NCBI RefSeq assembly: GCF_022201045.2
Contig: NC_068561.1
Location: 19,656,501 to 19,720,500 of the forward strand
Direction of reading: 5' to 3'
Source of the DNA: Citrus sinensis
Taxonomy: Eukaryota; Streptophyta; Magnoliopsida; Sapindales; Rutaceae
Length of the DNA: 64,000 nucleotides
This document shows, piece after piece, positions 36,003 to 49,560 of this stretch. The notes beneath the pieces were generated by a model. That model was given only the letters and a program-made list of their open reading frames with translations, was not told the origin of the DNA and did not search any database. How positions within the stretch are numbered: position 1 is the first letter of the stretch; each line of letters opens with the position of its first letter. The position numbers and the translations under genes were made by a program.

Positions 36003-39000
36003 ATGCTGAGTGTGCTGCGCGTGCACCTTCCGTCGGATATTCCTATTGTAGGCTGTGAACTCACGCCGTACGTGCTCTTACGGCGCCCCGATAATGCTGT
36101 CACCACCGAAGATGTCCCCGAGTCGGCCCCAATTGATGGTCATTTCTTGAGATACAAGTGGTAAGTGCCCGTGAATTGAGTCAGTCTTTGATTTTTTTTG
36201 TTTTTTCATTTTTTTTAGGTTTTTTATTGGTTTTTGCTTTTTGGTTAGTTGGGGTTGGAGTAAAATTGTGATTTTTTTGTTTCTGTTTATGAGTACAAAT
36301 GAATGCTTGAGGGTGTGTTGTAATAGATGGTTTTTTACTCTATATGTGTTTACGTTAGATAATTTTCTGATTGATGGGTTTCATGAAATGTGTGAATTTT
36401 CTGAGTTCTTGTATTAGGAAACAGTATTTCAATATGTAGTGCTATCCGTTATAGTAGTTATATTTTCTTTGAAGAACAGTTGAGGATTTTGTCTGCAGTG
36501 TTAATGGTGGAATTATCATTTGTAACCTTTAAACTTTGCTTGCATGTCCAAGTTATTATGAGCAGGCTTCTTTGAATATATAAATTTCTTATTTATCATG
36601 AAAATTGTTATTGGAATCCCCTTATATTAATTTAGGATTAGACCCCTTTTTCGCAAGAAAATTACTCTTTAGAGTAAATGAGTAATGAAAAATTGCATAC
36701 CTATTTTTATCCTGTATGCATGTGGTCTCTGTTCTGCAAAGGAGCAATTTGCTGTCCTGAGATATATTGTACATAAATGATGAAAGGCAGACCTTATTGA
36801 GAGCACAAACTGTAAACATCCAGTCAAGCAGTAATATGACTACAGATTATATTTCAATAAGTTTTATGAAGGACCTTCAGCAAAATGTGTGGATAATGGT
36901 GATGGCTGTATAACTTTGCCCTCTGCAGTCAGAGCTGAACGCTCCAAAACAGCATTGGGATTGTTCCTTGATTATTTTTGGGCTTTGACGACACTTTATG
37001 ACAGACTCGAAACCCTTATCTTCTGAAGGAGTTTATGAATTTGGAAATTAGGTATGAAGTGTTCTTTTAGAATCCCATGATGTATGTTTCAAATTTCGAC
37101 GCCTATGGAGTCTCTTACATGGCAATGAGGGAACAATTTAATGATAAATCTATTTTGCTTCTTGGCACAAAAGATGGCATCTAAAATGGAATGAAAACTT
37201 ATTATTGAAATTGGGGTCAATGAGAGACTGGGTGCCATTGGACAAGATAGAGGTGGATCATTTTTTTGATAAAAATGCTAATGGAAATTAAAAAGAAATA
37301 GAGAAATAAAGACGAGGATATGAATGACCATCTCGACATTTAGATTGTTTGGTCCCGTTTGATTTTGAAAATGGAGTTTCCTCATCCGTTCTTTCAAGGA
37401 AATTATTCATATACCTTTTACGCATGTTTAGTGGAGAAGATGTGATGGTTAACTTCATTAATTTTATTAATTCCTTTGTCATTTTTTATCCTGTTCTTTC
37501 TCTGAATGAGAACTCGAACTTTCAAGCAGTCAGCTGCGGATTGTTTGACACCACTTTGTCGTGAAGATGGTCCTTGAGGATTCACTCATTATTGTTTTAT
37601 TAGCATGTGGTTTTTGTCCTGTGCACACGATGAGGTTCTATTATTTTGATTATGGTTGTAATGTTGGTTTTGGTTTTGTGATAAGTACGTTATTGTCAAG
37701 ATTGATATAATAACCACATGAGTGCCTACACATTTAATGGTTTAAAAATCATTTATGGTGCTAGTGCCTATCAATTTCTGTTAAGACTTGTTATGCTACT
37801 CAGCCCACTTCCTAACTTTGAAACAACGTCAGACATACGTAAGGCCCTGTACAGACATGTGTGGAAACTATGAAATTAGAATGGAATAAGCTTAAACTAA
37901 ATATTCATCTTTATTCTGCTCTTGCTCTAGAAGTGTGTAATATCTTATATTATAAAATTCTTTGTAATCTAAAAACATTCTATGGAAAAATGAAAAGCAC
38001 ATTACCTAGTAGAGATTGAATTGAGGTTTCCACCTCAGAAGCCAATGAAAGCATCTTTAAGCATTAGGTTTGATTCCAAATCTTGCAAAAGAGTTTGGGA
38101 AAGGGATATAGTAGATTTCAGTGATTTTTGGATAATCATGCGGGAAGTTGAAGACATCGTCAATGTGATGACACGTTGAGGAATACGGGTTTTGCCAACA
38201 TATCTCTATCGTTGCCACATATTGGTATTGTTGATACATGTCAATTAAAACGTACATGACAACTATGGGACTGCGTGAACTATTCACATGAACTTGCTTT
38301 GGGGTCTCTCTGCTTGTATTATTAGATTTGCCAGGTCTTGATTCGAACTGGGTAGTGCGTTTTTTTTTTTTTATTTGTTGAGACAGCGATATTCGCCTTT
38401 ATCTTCACAAATTGAATTTGCTGATAATCTTAGGAACTCAAAAATGAAACTCCAGTTTTACGACTCACTTAGTGGTAAAAAAGCAGGAGTAATTGTCCCA
38501 TATCTTGTAGGGATAGCATAGGAATGGTAACTGTGTAAAAGTGGATTTGGAATTTGAAGATCTCATTGTATTATGAATACATAAATAATTAATCGATACC
38601 AATGAAAAATCAGATTCTGTAATTTTGTATCAGTGGTTTTACATTGTGTCCTTATATAGAAGTTTGAAAGTTATTGGTAATAATGTGCAAAAATGACTAT
38701 GTTGTGTCGTTACTTGCTGCTAGGAAATTTGCAAGTTTCAATTTTTTGGCAAGATACTGGAGCGTAGTTATAGGGTTACCTTTTAATGTCTTCTCTAGCA
38801 TTTTATTTAAAGTTGACAATTATTCTCCCCGGACTTAATGACTAAAGTTAATAGAATATACGCCAGATCGTTTTAAGGCGTACGATATAGCATCATCAGA
38901 TTTGGAAAATTTCATTTATTGCCTAATGATTGTCTTGTTCCATTTTGGCATCTGTATATTTATTACTGAGTAATCAGGAAGTTAGTGCGTAGACTGCATT

Positions 39001-42000
39001 ACCTGGCCCTTTTATGCTTACTCTCTTACTCTTTGGTTTATTTTGCAGGTATCGTATACAAAGTGATAGAAAAGTTGCTGTATGTAGCGTACATCCTTCT
39101 GAGCAAGCCACTCTTCAGTGTCTAGGTTGTGTTAAGGCTAAAATACCTGTTGCCAAAAGTTACCATTGCTCACCAAAGTGCTTCTCTGATGCATGGCAGC
39201 ATCATCGTGTTCTTCACGATCGTGCTGCAAGTGCTGTAAATGAGAATGGGAATGAAGAGGAGGAGTTATTTGGCCGTTTCAATAGCACTGGATCTGGAGT
39301 TATCAATGCTAGCTTATCTGGTTCTGCCTCAAATTCTAGCCTGACGAATGGTTCAACACCTTTATATCCTGCTGCAGTTACGCGGAGCGGAGGTGAAACT
39401 TGGTTTGAAGTTGGACGATCAAAAACATACACTCCATCAGCCGATGATATTGGCCATGTCCTGAAGTTTGAGTGTGTCGTAGTAGATGCAGAAACCAAAC
39501 TCCCCGTGGGGCATCCCAACACTCTGTTGACTTCCCGAGTCATTCCTGCCCCTTCTCCTAGTCCTCGTCGCTTGTTCCCGGTCAATGGATCTGACATGAA
39601 CATGATGGGGCATATCGATTCTGATGGCCGTATTTCAAGCACTGGAACTTTTTCTGTGCTCTCATACAATATTTTGTCTGATGTGTACGCAACAAGCGAA
39701 TCATATAGTTACTGCCCTTCATGGGCTCTATCGTGGGCATATCGCAGACAGAATTTGTTGCGGGAAATTATTGGCTACCGTGCTGATATAGTTTGTCTTC
39801 AGGAGGTAAATATAAGCATGCTTTTATTTTGTTGTATACTTGATTAACTTTCTGCAGCAATTCTAGCAAGTTCTGAGACTTTGCAGGTCAGATTTATCAC
39901 TGCTTTTATTTCTTTGGAGGTTACTTATCTCTTTATTCAAGCATAACTTATGATTTATAATTTTCTTTGCTTTTGTTTCCAACCTCTTTATGTAATTGGA
40001 GTCTTAGGTAACTGGGATCTTTTATCTCCATTTGCATGCTAGACTAAGTTGTTATTTAAAGATTCCATGAGGGTAAATAAAGAAATCGGTATTTGTTGCT
40101 TCCTTTCAATGATCAAGGGAGAATGTTTCTTTGGTATCAACGGCATCTGAATAGGAATAGATGAGGCTAATTGAAGAAAGGTAAAATGAAGAGGAAGACG
40201 AAAATAACAAGATCTGGGATGCATCAGTTTGTTCACCGTAGTTAAGAAAGAACATTGTTGGCCTTTGGTTAATCTGCAAAGTGGTTTGAGGCTGAATGTG
40301 CTTTTCACTAACACTTTCAGGTTCAAAATGATCACTTTGAGGAATTTTTTGCCCCTGAGCTCGACAAACATGGCTATCAAGCTCTCTATAAGAGAAAAAC
40401 AAATGAGGTGGTTAAAGAAAAAGAGTTACACAAAGACATCAGCTTCTTATTCTTCTCCCCTCTCTCTCTTTCTTACTGTGTTTACTAATTCATGTTGGTC
40501 ATTGCAGGTTTACAATGGAAACCCCCATACAATCGATGGCTGTGCAACATTTTTCCGTAGAGATAGATTTTCACATGTCAAAAAATATGAGGTTTGGAAG
40601 CTTTTTGCATATACAACATGGTTCTATTTTAGTTTTATTTCATGCTGAAGATTCTCAAGCTTGTATGCAGGTTGAATTTAATAAGGCTGCACAGTCTTTG
40701 ACTGATGCTATACTTCCAAGTGCCCAGAAGAAGAATGCTTTGAATCGATTAGTTAAGGTACCTTGATAACCCGTTATTTTGTAATGTTATTTTGGGGCAG
40801 TGCCTGCCCAGAGTTCCCATCTTATGCCTTGCTTTCCTCATAATTCTTTATGTGCATAGGATAATGTTGCATTAATAGTGGTTTTGGAAGCAAAATTTAG
40901 TAACCAGGGTGCTGATACACCTGGGAAGAGGCAGCTTCTCTGTGTGGTAAGAGTTTTCATTCTGATTATTAGTGAGGGTAGTAAGGATGTTTTCAAGACC
41001 ATGGTGGTCTTTAAACAAGAGGAATTATGTGCCAGACTGATCACTTTTAACCACATTGTTTTTTTTTTTTTTTTTTCTTTTTTACAGGCAAATACACATG
41101 TAAACGTCCACCAAGAGCTAAAGGATGTTAAGCTGTGGCAGGTTCTGATTTTTTACTGTCTTCTATATTCAACTATATATTTGTTTCAATTATTTAGATG
41201 ATTAATTTGTCAAATTAGGTTCATACGCTCTTAAAAGGATTGGAGAAAATAGCTGCTAGTGCTGACATTCCAATGCTGGTGTGTGGGGATTTCAATTCTG
41301 TTCCTGGAAGGTCTGTCTTTTCTTCTGAGATAGTAGCTCATGTTGGAGACTCGGTTTAGTTGGTATGGTTTCGTTGCTTAGCTATAAGTGCTTCTCATCT
41401 TTCTTGCAGTGCTCCTCATGCACTTCTTGCCATGGGGAAGGTAGAGCCAGTGCATCCAGATTTGGCTGTAGATCCTCTTACGATCTTGCGTCCTCACACT
41501 AAGTTGACACATCAACTTCCATTGGTAATTTAACTTCTTATAGTGAAATGATTGGATAACTTTAAGAGGTTGGGTTTTTATTGCTTTCTCTTGATGGTGT
41601 TTTTCTGATATTATGGGAGCAAAAGATTGTTAAAAAGAAAAGTAAAAATGAGAAAAAGGAGTATTGGTTATTGACTGTGCTGGTTGTGACTCAGGTTAGT
41701 GCTTACTCATCCTTCGCAAGAATTGGAGTTGGTCTTGGCATGGAGCATCAGAGGAGGAGAATGGACCCTACTACCAATGAACCGTTATTTACACATTGCA
41801 CAAGAGATTTTATTGGTACCCTAGATTACATATTTTACACAGGTGAGCCCTGTAACAACCTGTACCATCCATTTGCATTTTTTTTCTTTTTAAACAATTG
41901 AGAAAAAAAAAATCCATCCTCCTTGTTCTCTGTGATTAATTGTCTAATGCTTAGTAGTTAGATATATACATTTTGGTTGCTTATGAACTTCTTTAACTTG

Positions 42001-42155
42001 TGCTTCCAGCGGATTCTTTAAGCGTTGAATCCTTGTTGGAACTCTTGGATGAGGATAGCTTGAGGAAAGACACAGCCCTTCCTTCTCCAGAGTGGTCCTC
42101 TGATCATATAGCACTTTTAGCTGAATTCCGCTGCAAGCCTAGAGCTAGACGCTGA
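36003..42155 (+). CDS. CCR4: CCR4-type poly(A) deadenylase (carbon catabolite repressor 4 homolog)
   Basis: This is a catalytic subunit of the CCR4-NOT complex, which removes poly(A) tails in the cytoplasm. Eleven exons: 36003-36160, 39049-39805, 40321-40407, 40508-40591, 40671-40757, 40860-40946, 41088-41141, 41219-41310, 41410-41524, 41695-41842, 42010-42155. All introns are GT-AG and phases agree, giving 604 residues, close to the plant CCR4a/b proteins. A Cys/His cluster (C65, C77, C80, C93, C97, H104-H109) resembles a MYND-type zinc finger, a plant feature; the yeast leucine-rich repeats are absent. The EEP nuclease domain starts FSVLSYNILSD (254-264). Catalytic residues are visible: E305 in VCLQE, D462/N464 in CGDFNSVPG, D551 in LDYIFYT, D588/H589 in SSDHIALLAEF. 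Intron 1 is 2.9 kb. The frame is intact and probably active. Confidence 0.96.
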
Positions 42156-43223
42156 TGCTGCAGGGTGTGGAATCATTTCTTCTAGTTTATCAGATTCTAG
42201 GATTTTTCCTGCTTGACTCATTTGTATGCATGGAAGGCCTTGCATGTGGCTAATTTTTTTTTTCTATTGCTGTTAGCTTCTGTTAACCCAATGCATCGCT
42301 TGTGCTTCAGGTTCGAACATGCCCGAGGAAATTGGCCAGAGAAGCCGATGATAGATAAGTCATTGTAAGAATGGTAGATCATGCTCTCCGTGTTCTTTCC
42401 TGGTTATCTCCTTATGGGATTCCAGCATTGATCTGCTTCTGTATTATGTCACCTTTTGTCTCATAGAAAAAGATGATCAATTTTATTCAATTGCCTACCC
42501 TTTTTATTTCTCTCTCTTTTTAAAGTTGCCTATAGAAATGTCAGCCAATGCAGCAGTTTAATTAGTTGTCGCCACCATCATCATCCTGTAGGTTAAATCA
42601 CCTACAAAAGCAAGTGGCTAGCAGCATGCTATTGTATGCCCTCCATTTTATATTGGGTTCCATGTTTCCTTGGATTTTAGTTAAAAATGCATTTTACTCT
42701 GGTTGCTGAAACAAATAAGATTAATTTTCTTTGTCAAGTTTATAGCTTTCAATTTGAAGTAATGCAGCCAAAGTGCTAATTGAACAACAATAGAGAATTA
42801 ACGATTTAGTGAAAGCACTGTGCCGTTACTTGGGCTTAATCGACTTGTCGGTTCTTAAAGGGTTTTGCGGCAGGTACATGAAATTGATTCTCAAAGGGCT
42901 GTGCAATGTAAATGTTGGCAATGAACATCAGAAAGTTGCTTGGCAAATTGCCTTTTGTATATGAATAACGTTACCAAGGCAAATCGCTTGTGGCTTGAGT
43001 ACTGGGTTGCCCTTTCATCTTAAAAAATATATAAACAACTAATTTTTCTTCAATTATTGGTTCGTAGTACCATGATACCATCCTCAATATTTCTAAACTC
43101 CCATGGGTAAATTATCTAACGTGTTCTAACTTGTGATGACCAATAATCTTATCAACCCAGAATTGGAGAAAGCTTAAATTCCGTCACCTAGCTCAGTGTA
43201 TAACTTAAAAATAACTTCATATC
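42156..43223. other. CCR4 3' region and intergenic DNA
   Basis: The CCR4 3' untranslated region probably fills the first few hundred bases. No gene was seen before the lipid-transfer gene at 43224. Confidence 0.55.
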
Positions 43224-44000
43224 ATGGAGAAGGTAGCCAGCACAGTGCATGTCAATACAAAAGTCTTGTTCACTGTATTTATCGTCACTTCTGCTGGTTT
43301 TGTACGCTCAGATTTCAACAAAGGCAGGAAAGGATGTGGTGACCAATTGGCTGATTTCTCAGCATGTTTGCCTTTTGTTGGCGGGAAGGCCAAATCTCCT
43401 TCTCCAACATGCTGCTCCAGTATAACAAAAGAAGGCAGCAAGACCAGAAAATGCCTGTGCTTGCTGGTTAAGGATCGAAATGAACCCAGACACGGCTTCA
43501 AGATGAATGCCACCCTCGCATTGAGCCTCCCGTCTGTTCGCCATGCTCCGGCTACAGTTTCTGATTGCCCTGGTACCATTCCAACATAATAAAATCTTTA
43601 TATGGAAAAGGCAATGCATTATTACAATTCATAATGTGCAGACAGCTTTTTGCTTAAAATTTCCTTACTGGTTATTTATCGGTGCAGCTCTTCTAAACCT
43701 GCCTCCAAACTCAACGGATGCACAGGTTGTTGAGCAACTTGCTGCAAACTCTGGTGGTAATAATAGTACTGCTGTTACAGGTAATGTTTCTTCTGATCCT
43801 TGTACCCAGGCAAGAAGTGCCCATTTTTTGCTAGTTTTCCATTCCACCACAGTAGAAATGTAAAGCTTATCTTTCTTCCACACTAATCGTTTGAATTTTC
43901 AACAGCAGTTGTTCCATCTAGTTCAAGTAATACTGTCAAAGGAAGGAGATGGCGGGGAATGGTATGTGCGGTTTCCCTGTGGCTTGTTATCAGTCTGTAG
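43224..44000 (+). CDS. GPI-anchored non-specific lipid-transfer protein, YLS3/LTPG-like
   Basis: The exons are 43224-43572, 43688-43780 and 43906-44000 (GT-AG, phases agree), giving 178 residues. The order is a signal peptide (about 1-29), the eight-cysteine domain, a Ser/Asn/Thr-rich linker, and a C-terminal hydrophobic tail (VCAVSLWLVISL) typical of a GPI-anchor signal. Family phrases are FSACLPFVGGKAKSPSPTCC, KCLCLLVKDRNEP and MNATLALSLPS, as in YLS3-type LTPGs that carry lipids at the plasma membrane and cuticle. The seventh cysteine, normally in an ACHAP-like motif, is replaced by arginine (SVRHAP), so one disulphide should be lost. Exon 2 could alternatively read on to a GC donor at 43809-43810. 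The frame is otherwise intact. Confidence 0.87.
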
Positions 44001-44577
44001 GATTTGTGCGAGGGAAGAATCACATGCCTTATAATTCCAGACGAAGGTCACGTATTATGTGTTATAGCATGTGCCCTCCTTATCTCCAGTGAATGTATAA
44101 TTCTTCGCAATGCTTTACTAACTACTAGAATCATCATTCACTTTCTCTCTAGTTAAGCAATTCACGATTTGGATGACAAATAAATCAAGATAACTCCAAA
44201 CTCCAGAGAAGACTTCACGATTAAACAAAAGCAACATCAAAACAAATTCTTAATTCCCATTTTGGTCACTGTCATGTAATAACAATTATCCAGTGGCTGG
44301 GACAATTTCTTCGAACGTATAGCAGAGAATCAACTCTTAACATGATAAATAATGGTACAATAAATCAATCAGATTGTCTTTTGACATAATACACACGCTC
44401 TGATGCAAGATCTAATGCTCTCGCAAAAGATTTACATATGTGCATCAGTGTACAATGTTCAAAATGACATGTTGGTTTGTGGTCTTTAAGATGGTGGTTG
44501 TTTGCCAACGTAAAGAAATGGAAGCATCAACAGGGAACAACTTGATGTGATAATTTCAAAAACTTCCATAGACTGCC
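44001..44577. other. Convergent intergenic gap
   Basis: Contains the 3' untranslated regions of the lipid-transfer gene (+) and the F-box/LRR gene (-); nothing else was seen. Confidence 0.6.
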
Positions 44578-47500
44578 TTAGCTGTGCACTTTGAAGCACA
44601 TTAGATGTGGGAACAACTGCAGCAGTTCATCTCGGCTCCGCTGCTACAGAGAATATGATATGTTTAGTTAAAAAAATGGCAAATAATATTCATATCTGAC
44701 GACTACATCAAACAAGGCCAATTGTATAATAGGATAAAAAGAAAATACATGATAAAGCAAAAATATGCTGATTTCAATGTGAACTAATCAAATCACTAAT
44801 ATAGTGTATCAGATAATTCTGGGTGAATACATGACCAATCAAGACAGAGCAAGGGAGCTGGTAGCAGGAGGGTGTGGATGACTTCTCATCTCTTTCAGAA
44901 TCTCATAGAAACAGTCATACCTTAATGCCGACACATCCATTTACATCAAGGGTTGTAAGCGTGTTTGAACAGAATCTTGAAAGGACTTCCAGGCACTTAT
45001 CAGTCACCCCAACTATTCCAAATAAGCTGCACCATTTCCTTCCATAACATTACTAAGATTACATATCAAGAAAAAACCAAACAATAATAGCCTATAATCA
45101 TTGCATTCAAACTGCTACCACAACAGTCAACACATAAGGCAGAAATCCAGTATCTAGATAGATGGTACGTCACCATTATTACAGTTTGTACTGAGCATAG
45201 ATTCAGCCAAATAACAATAGAATCCACCATTTGATCTCCAGTCATCACCTGATTGATTGACTCAAGACCACTGAGTACAGTTCTTGCATTTGCTGAAATA
45301 AATTTCAAATAACTGATACCTACTCATAAATGATTGTGGTTTATAGCTCAGAATTCAGAATAATCGACAAACATTTAATAGGTATTCTCCAGTTAATACA
45401 ACTGTATTGCTCTCAATTTCCATATAGCAAGACTACCGAGGTTTTCAATGAAAATCAGTGCTCGGCATTACATGAACTCATCATGCTTGGCTTGATTTTC
45501 CCATGTTATTAGCATCAGCTTAAAGTTCTGACACAAAGTAGTGGCAAGGGTGCATTCCAAAACCAAGGTTGTTATTCGGGGCCATCATTTGACATTAATG
45601 GTAAATCATAAGTAAATAAATATTTCCAGGTTCAAGGGTGAAGAAGAGGGTGACAGGCTGACTGCTCAAGTCAATGCATGACTCACAAAAATCATGAAAA
45701 TGCTTTCACATGCAAATATATCTTATTGTTATTTTCGGAAATTACCTTAGAAATTCAAGAGAGGAACAACCTTCAGCAATAGCCATCACCCCTACATCAG
45801 TGATACGTACACACCTACCAAGACGATACATACCTTTTTTTTTTAGTTATAAGCAATTCATGGATTTTCACTTTAAAATTCATACCGAAATGTGGCAATT
45901 GTTCTTACCATGTTAAATTGAGAGACACTAGATTTTTGCACTTAGCTATGCAAGCAAGTCCTTCATCAGACAGATTCTGACAATCAAAACGTTTATAACT
46001 ATTAACATTTAGCAGGAAAATCTTTTTGGAAAACTGCTTGCTCAGTGAATCTGAGCTTATTACCTGGGCACCACATAGATCTAAGAACTTGAGATGGGCT
46101 AGAAGAGAGATCTTCTTGTATGCTTCATCAGTGAAGCTGGAGATCAGAAATACAGCCAGTCCAGTAGATTAGAGATCCAAACAGAAAGAGAAAAGATTAT
46201 ACATAAATATTAAGACATCATAATATACCCAGAAAGGGCATAAAGGTTTAAACTCCTAAGAGAGGAGCACTTAATCAATATCTTCTGCAGGCCACCATCA
46301 GTTACCTTGACACACCTATAAATCACCAGATGATTATGAGATGTTAGCAAAATCAAGAAATTATAACTCTTCAGCATAAGTAATCAATTGGACCATGGTA
46401 CTCAGCCATTGTAAATGGCAAATGCTATAGAGATAATTGAGCAGATAATGGAATTTACTATAATAACTGTTGCCCTGTCTTAATAGTTTCAATGATATGT
46501 TTTTCTTTTCCATGTTTATAGGTATTAGTTTCAATGATATAAGCAAAGGCCAAGTGATCACCACCATTAGATGAGTTAATTTGCACCGCTTGAAAGAATC
46601 TTATGCCATGATATATAAACTCTGACATAAGTAAGATATTGTTGCTCCATATATAAAACAGTCCCAACAAAATCATATTAACATACCTAGTCAGGTTCAA
46701 TGATTCTAACTCTTGATAGTTGTCAGCAATTAATTGCAAACTTTTGTCCAATATATTCTGCATTGTAACAAAGAAGTGATCTATTTAAAGACAATCCTTC
46801 AAGATAATCACTATCTAATCTGAACAGTTGAAGTATGTAAAAATTGTACAATAGAGACCCATCAGCAAAGAGAAAACTGATAAAACATTTCACAGATTTC
46901 TTCAGGATGAAATCAATTTTTGAACCTAACCTACCAGCCAATAGTCAAGATGGCAACGAGAACAACAATCAAGTACCTTACAGCCGCTTAAGTTCAAATC
47001 TATAATATGTTTGCAGTTCTTCACCAGATGTTGTATACCAATATCTGTTACCCTGAAGTTCATATTGGATTCCAAATTTCAACAATATCAGTAAGAAGTC
47101 CAGATCCATAAATACAATAGAAGTACTTGTAAAAATAGTTAAAGCAGTAAATCTCAGAATACCTTACATTCCAATAAATGGAGAACACTTTCAGTTCAGG
47201 ACAAGTACTAGATATGATTTCAATTCCTTTGTCTGAGATCTTCTGGCAACCATTCAGATTCAGAGATTCCAGGTCTTGTAAAGAACCCAAACACTGTCAA
47301 ATGATAAAAATTCCATCAAATAAGCAAAACACTTCAACTACATACTATGTAACATGGGGCCCCCAGAAGTAACAATATCCAAGCATGATTAGCGCAGCCT
47401 AATAAACAGCAACAAGTTTCCTCTCTTTCTTGCAACTAATTCAGGTGTTGCCAACAATTGAATAAGTCTATCTCTTATTTCAACAGTGGCTCAAAAGTAG

Positions 47501-48319
47501 GACCTCTCAGCATTTCAATGAAAGAATTCAACTCTGTAATAGCTTTATGATACTAGTGCAAGGAAAGAAAGAAATGCAAAAGTTGGAGCAATATCATGCT
47601 GAAAGCAATGTGCAACAATATCGACATGATCTGTGCTTTTCACAAGCAAAGTCTATCAAACTCTCATGAAAATTAAACATATTACATTTGCTTAAGTAAT
47701 TCAACAAATGGCATGGAAACAACTCTATCAGTGACAAAACTACACCTTGGTTTTAAGGAGCTCGAGATGTCTATCTTCAATATCTTGCGCAAACTCAAGG
47801 TTTATTTCTCTCACATGACGATATCTAGGCTACAAAACAAACAAATTTCACCGTGAATCACTACAATTATGTAAACTAAATAGACATTACATTATTACAG
47901 AATAAGCAGCAATTCTACTGCTAGCGATTCTCTGAAACCCCACCCCATATAAAACATAAATTTTTTAACATCGATTTGCTCATGACATACGATTGAAAGA
48001 GCAGCTACAAGTCGATTTCCGGCGTTATTCATCTCGCGCAAATCAATAACCTGAGAGATACCCAGATCATAAAAACCAGTATAGAGTGGAAAAAATTACG
48101 AAACAAGAGCTAAACACGAGTAAACAGAGGAAATGATACCAGCCAAAGAGAGGGATAAGAGACAAGGGTGCGGTGAAGCCATGGACTAACGAGAAGCAAA
48201 GATATTAAGTCTCTTTGAGAAAGCCTTGTGCTCACTATTCTAATCACCTTTGGGACTGTCTCTTTGCTCCATGTTTCTTCTTCTTCTGCTGCTTTAACTC
48301 TCTCTTCTTCCATTTTCAT
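44578..48319 (-). CDS. F-box/LRR protein, At3g58530-like
   Basis: This is a predicted substrate receptor of an SCF ubiquitin ligase. Twelve minus-strand exons: 48140-48319, 47991-48050, 47746-47829, 47163-47293, 46977-47052, 46687-46757, 46229-46315, 46064-46136, 45909-45976, 45746-45814, 44921-45026, 44578-44643. All junctions are GT-AG with matching phases, giving 356 residues. The F-box region spans about 21-65 (ETVPKVIRIVSTRLSQRDLI, then WLHRTLVSYPSLW). About eight cysteine-containing leucine-rich repeats follow, with phrases such as LESLNLNGCQKISDKGIEII, IIDLNLSGCK, LKFLDLCGA, LVSLNLTWCVRITDVGVMAI and LTTLDVNGC. Introns mostly fall at repeat boundaries. The start at 48319 (MKMEEER) could be replaced by the ATG at 48313. 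The substrate is unknown. A diverged copy of exon 9 and its flanks recurs at 59689-59800. Confidence 0.95.
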
Positions 48320-48457
48320 TCTTCAGAGAATCAAAGATTGGAGCTTTGCTAGACCTGTTCACGAGCTTTAGCTACAGAACTTCTTACCAAAAGGAACAAT
48401 ATTATAGAGAGCCCTTTGAATAAAAACCATATAACATATACATCCATATAAAAAACC

Positions 48458-48466
<9 letters not shown>

Positions 48467-48505
<39 letters not shown>
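48467..48505. repeat. (TG)n microsatellite
   Basis: A pure TG dinucleotide run of about 39 bp follows a short TA run, just upstream of the F-box/LRR gene. Confidence 0.95.
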
Positions 48506-48507
<2 letters not shown>

Positions 48508-49129
48508 GGTTTCATACAATTTATCAATAAAGTCCATAAATGAATAAAATAAAACAATTATTTAATTTGTAATATTTTAGTAAGGGATAGTATTGGTTAG
48601 TATTTATTTTTTCGTTAATTGCTGATGGCTTATTCCCTTTTCCAATTAATTATTTCAGTAAATTTTTACTTTTATCCCTTAAAATTAAAGAAAATAAACA
48701 CATATTTACCTAAATATTAAAACTATTTTTTCATTAAACAAAGCCAATTCAATAACTTGAACCTTTTTTTTTTTAATTTGAGAAAATTATTTATATACAT
48801 TTCTAAAAATTCCATGTAAATGATATTTTCTTTGTTAAGAGTATGATGATCAACCACATATATGTATGTAACTCGAGACTTTTAAAATCTTTCCTACTGA
48901 TTCATTTTCTTCCTACTTTCTCTCATTATGTCCCCAAATTAAATTCTTTTATTTCCTATATATTTATAATTCATGGATGAAGACATACCGTACCACTAAC
49001 TTTTGCCTTTTCAGTTTAATTACACCACACTTCCTTATATTTTAAGAAAAATCAAATAGACACTAAAAGTTACAAATTTTTATATATAAGTCCTCTTTTG
49101 GAATAAAATGACATTTGAAAAGAATTTTA

Positions 49130-49560
49130 ACTACTATTGTTGTTGTTATTATTATTATCATTAATGTCATAATTAATATATTAATATTATTGTTATTACA
49201 ATTTATTATTTTTATTATTATTACTTTCATTAATGTCATCATTATTAATATTACTATTATTACAATTTATTAATTTTAATTATCTTTATTATTATTATTA
49301 TTATTATTATTGTCACTAATGTCGTTATTGTTTAATATTAATATTATTATTATTATGACTAAAGTCATTATTTTTATAATATTTATTATTATACATTAAC
49401 TTTATTATTTTAATAATTAATCATAATTATTATTATTGTTTTTATTAATACTATTATTATGAAAATTTACTAATTTTATTATTTTAATTATTATCAATGT
49501 CGTCGCGTTGTCATCATCATTATTATTAAACTTTACTAATTTTGTTGATTTAATTAATAC
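49130..49560. repeat. Compound ATT-type trinucleotide repeat region
   Basis: Many short TTA/ATT runs are interrupted by TCATTAATGTCAT-like blocks, which recur several times (for example near 49158, 49228, 49311 and 49354). Confidence 0.7.

Noticed and set aside
39214-39669. 151-codon minus-strand frame inside the CCR4 exon 2
   Set aside because: It is antisense to a well-supported exon with catalytic motifs.
43217-43619. Minus-strand frames across the lipid-transfer gene
   Set aside because: They are antisense to the eight-cysteine-domain exon.
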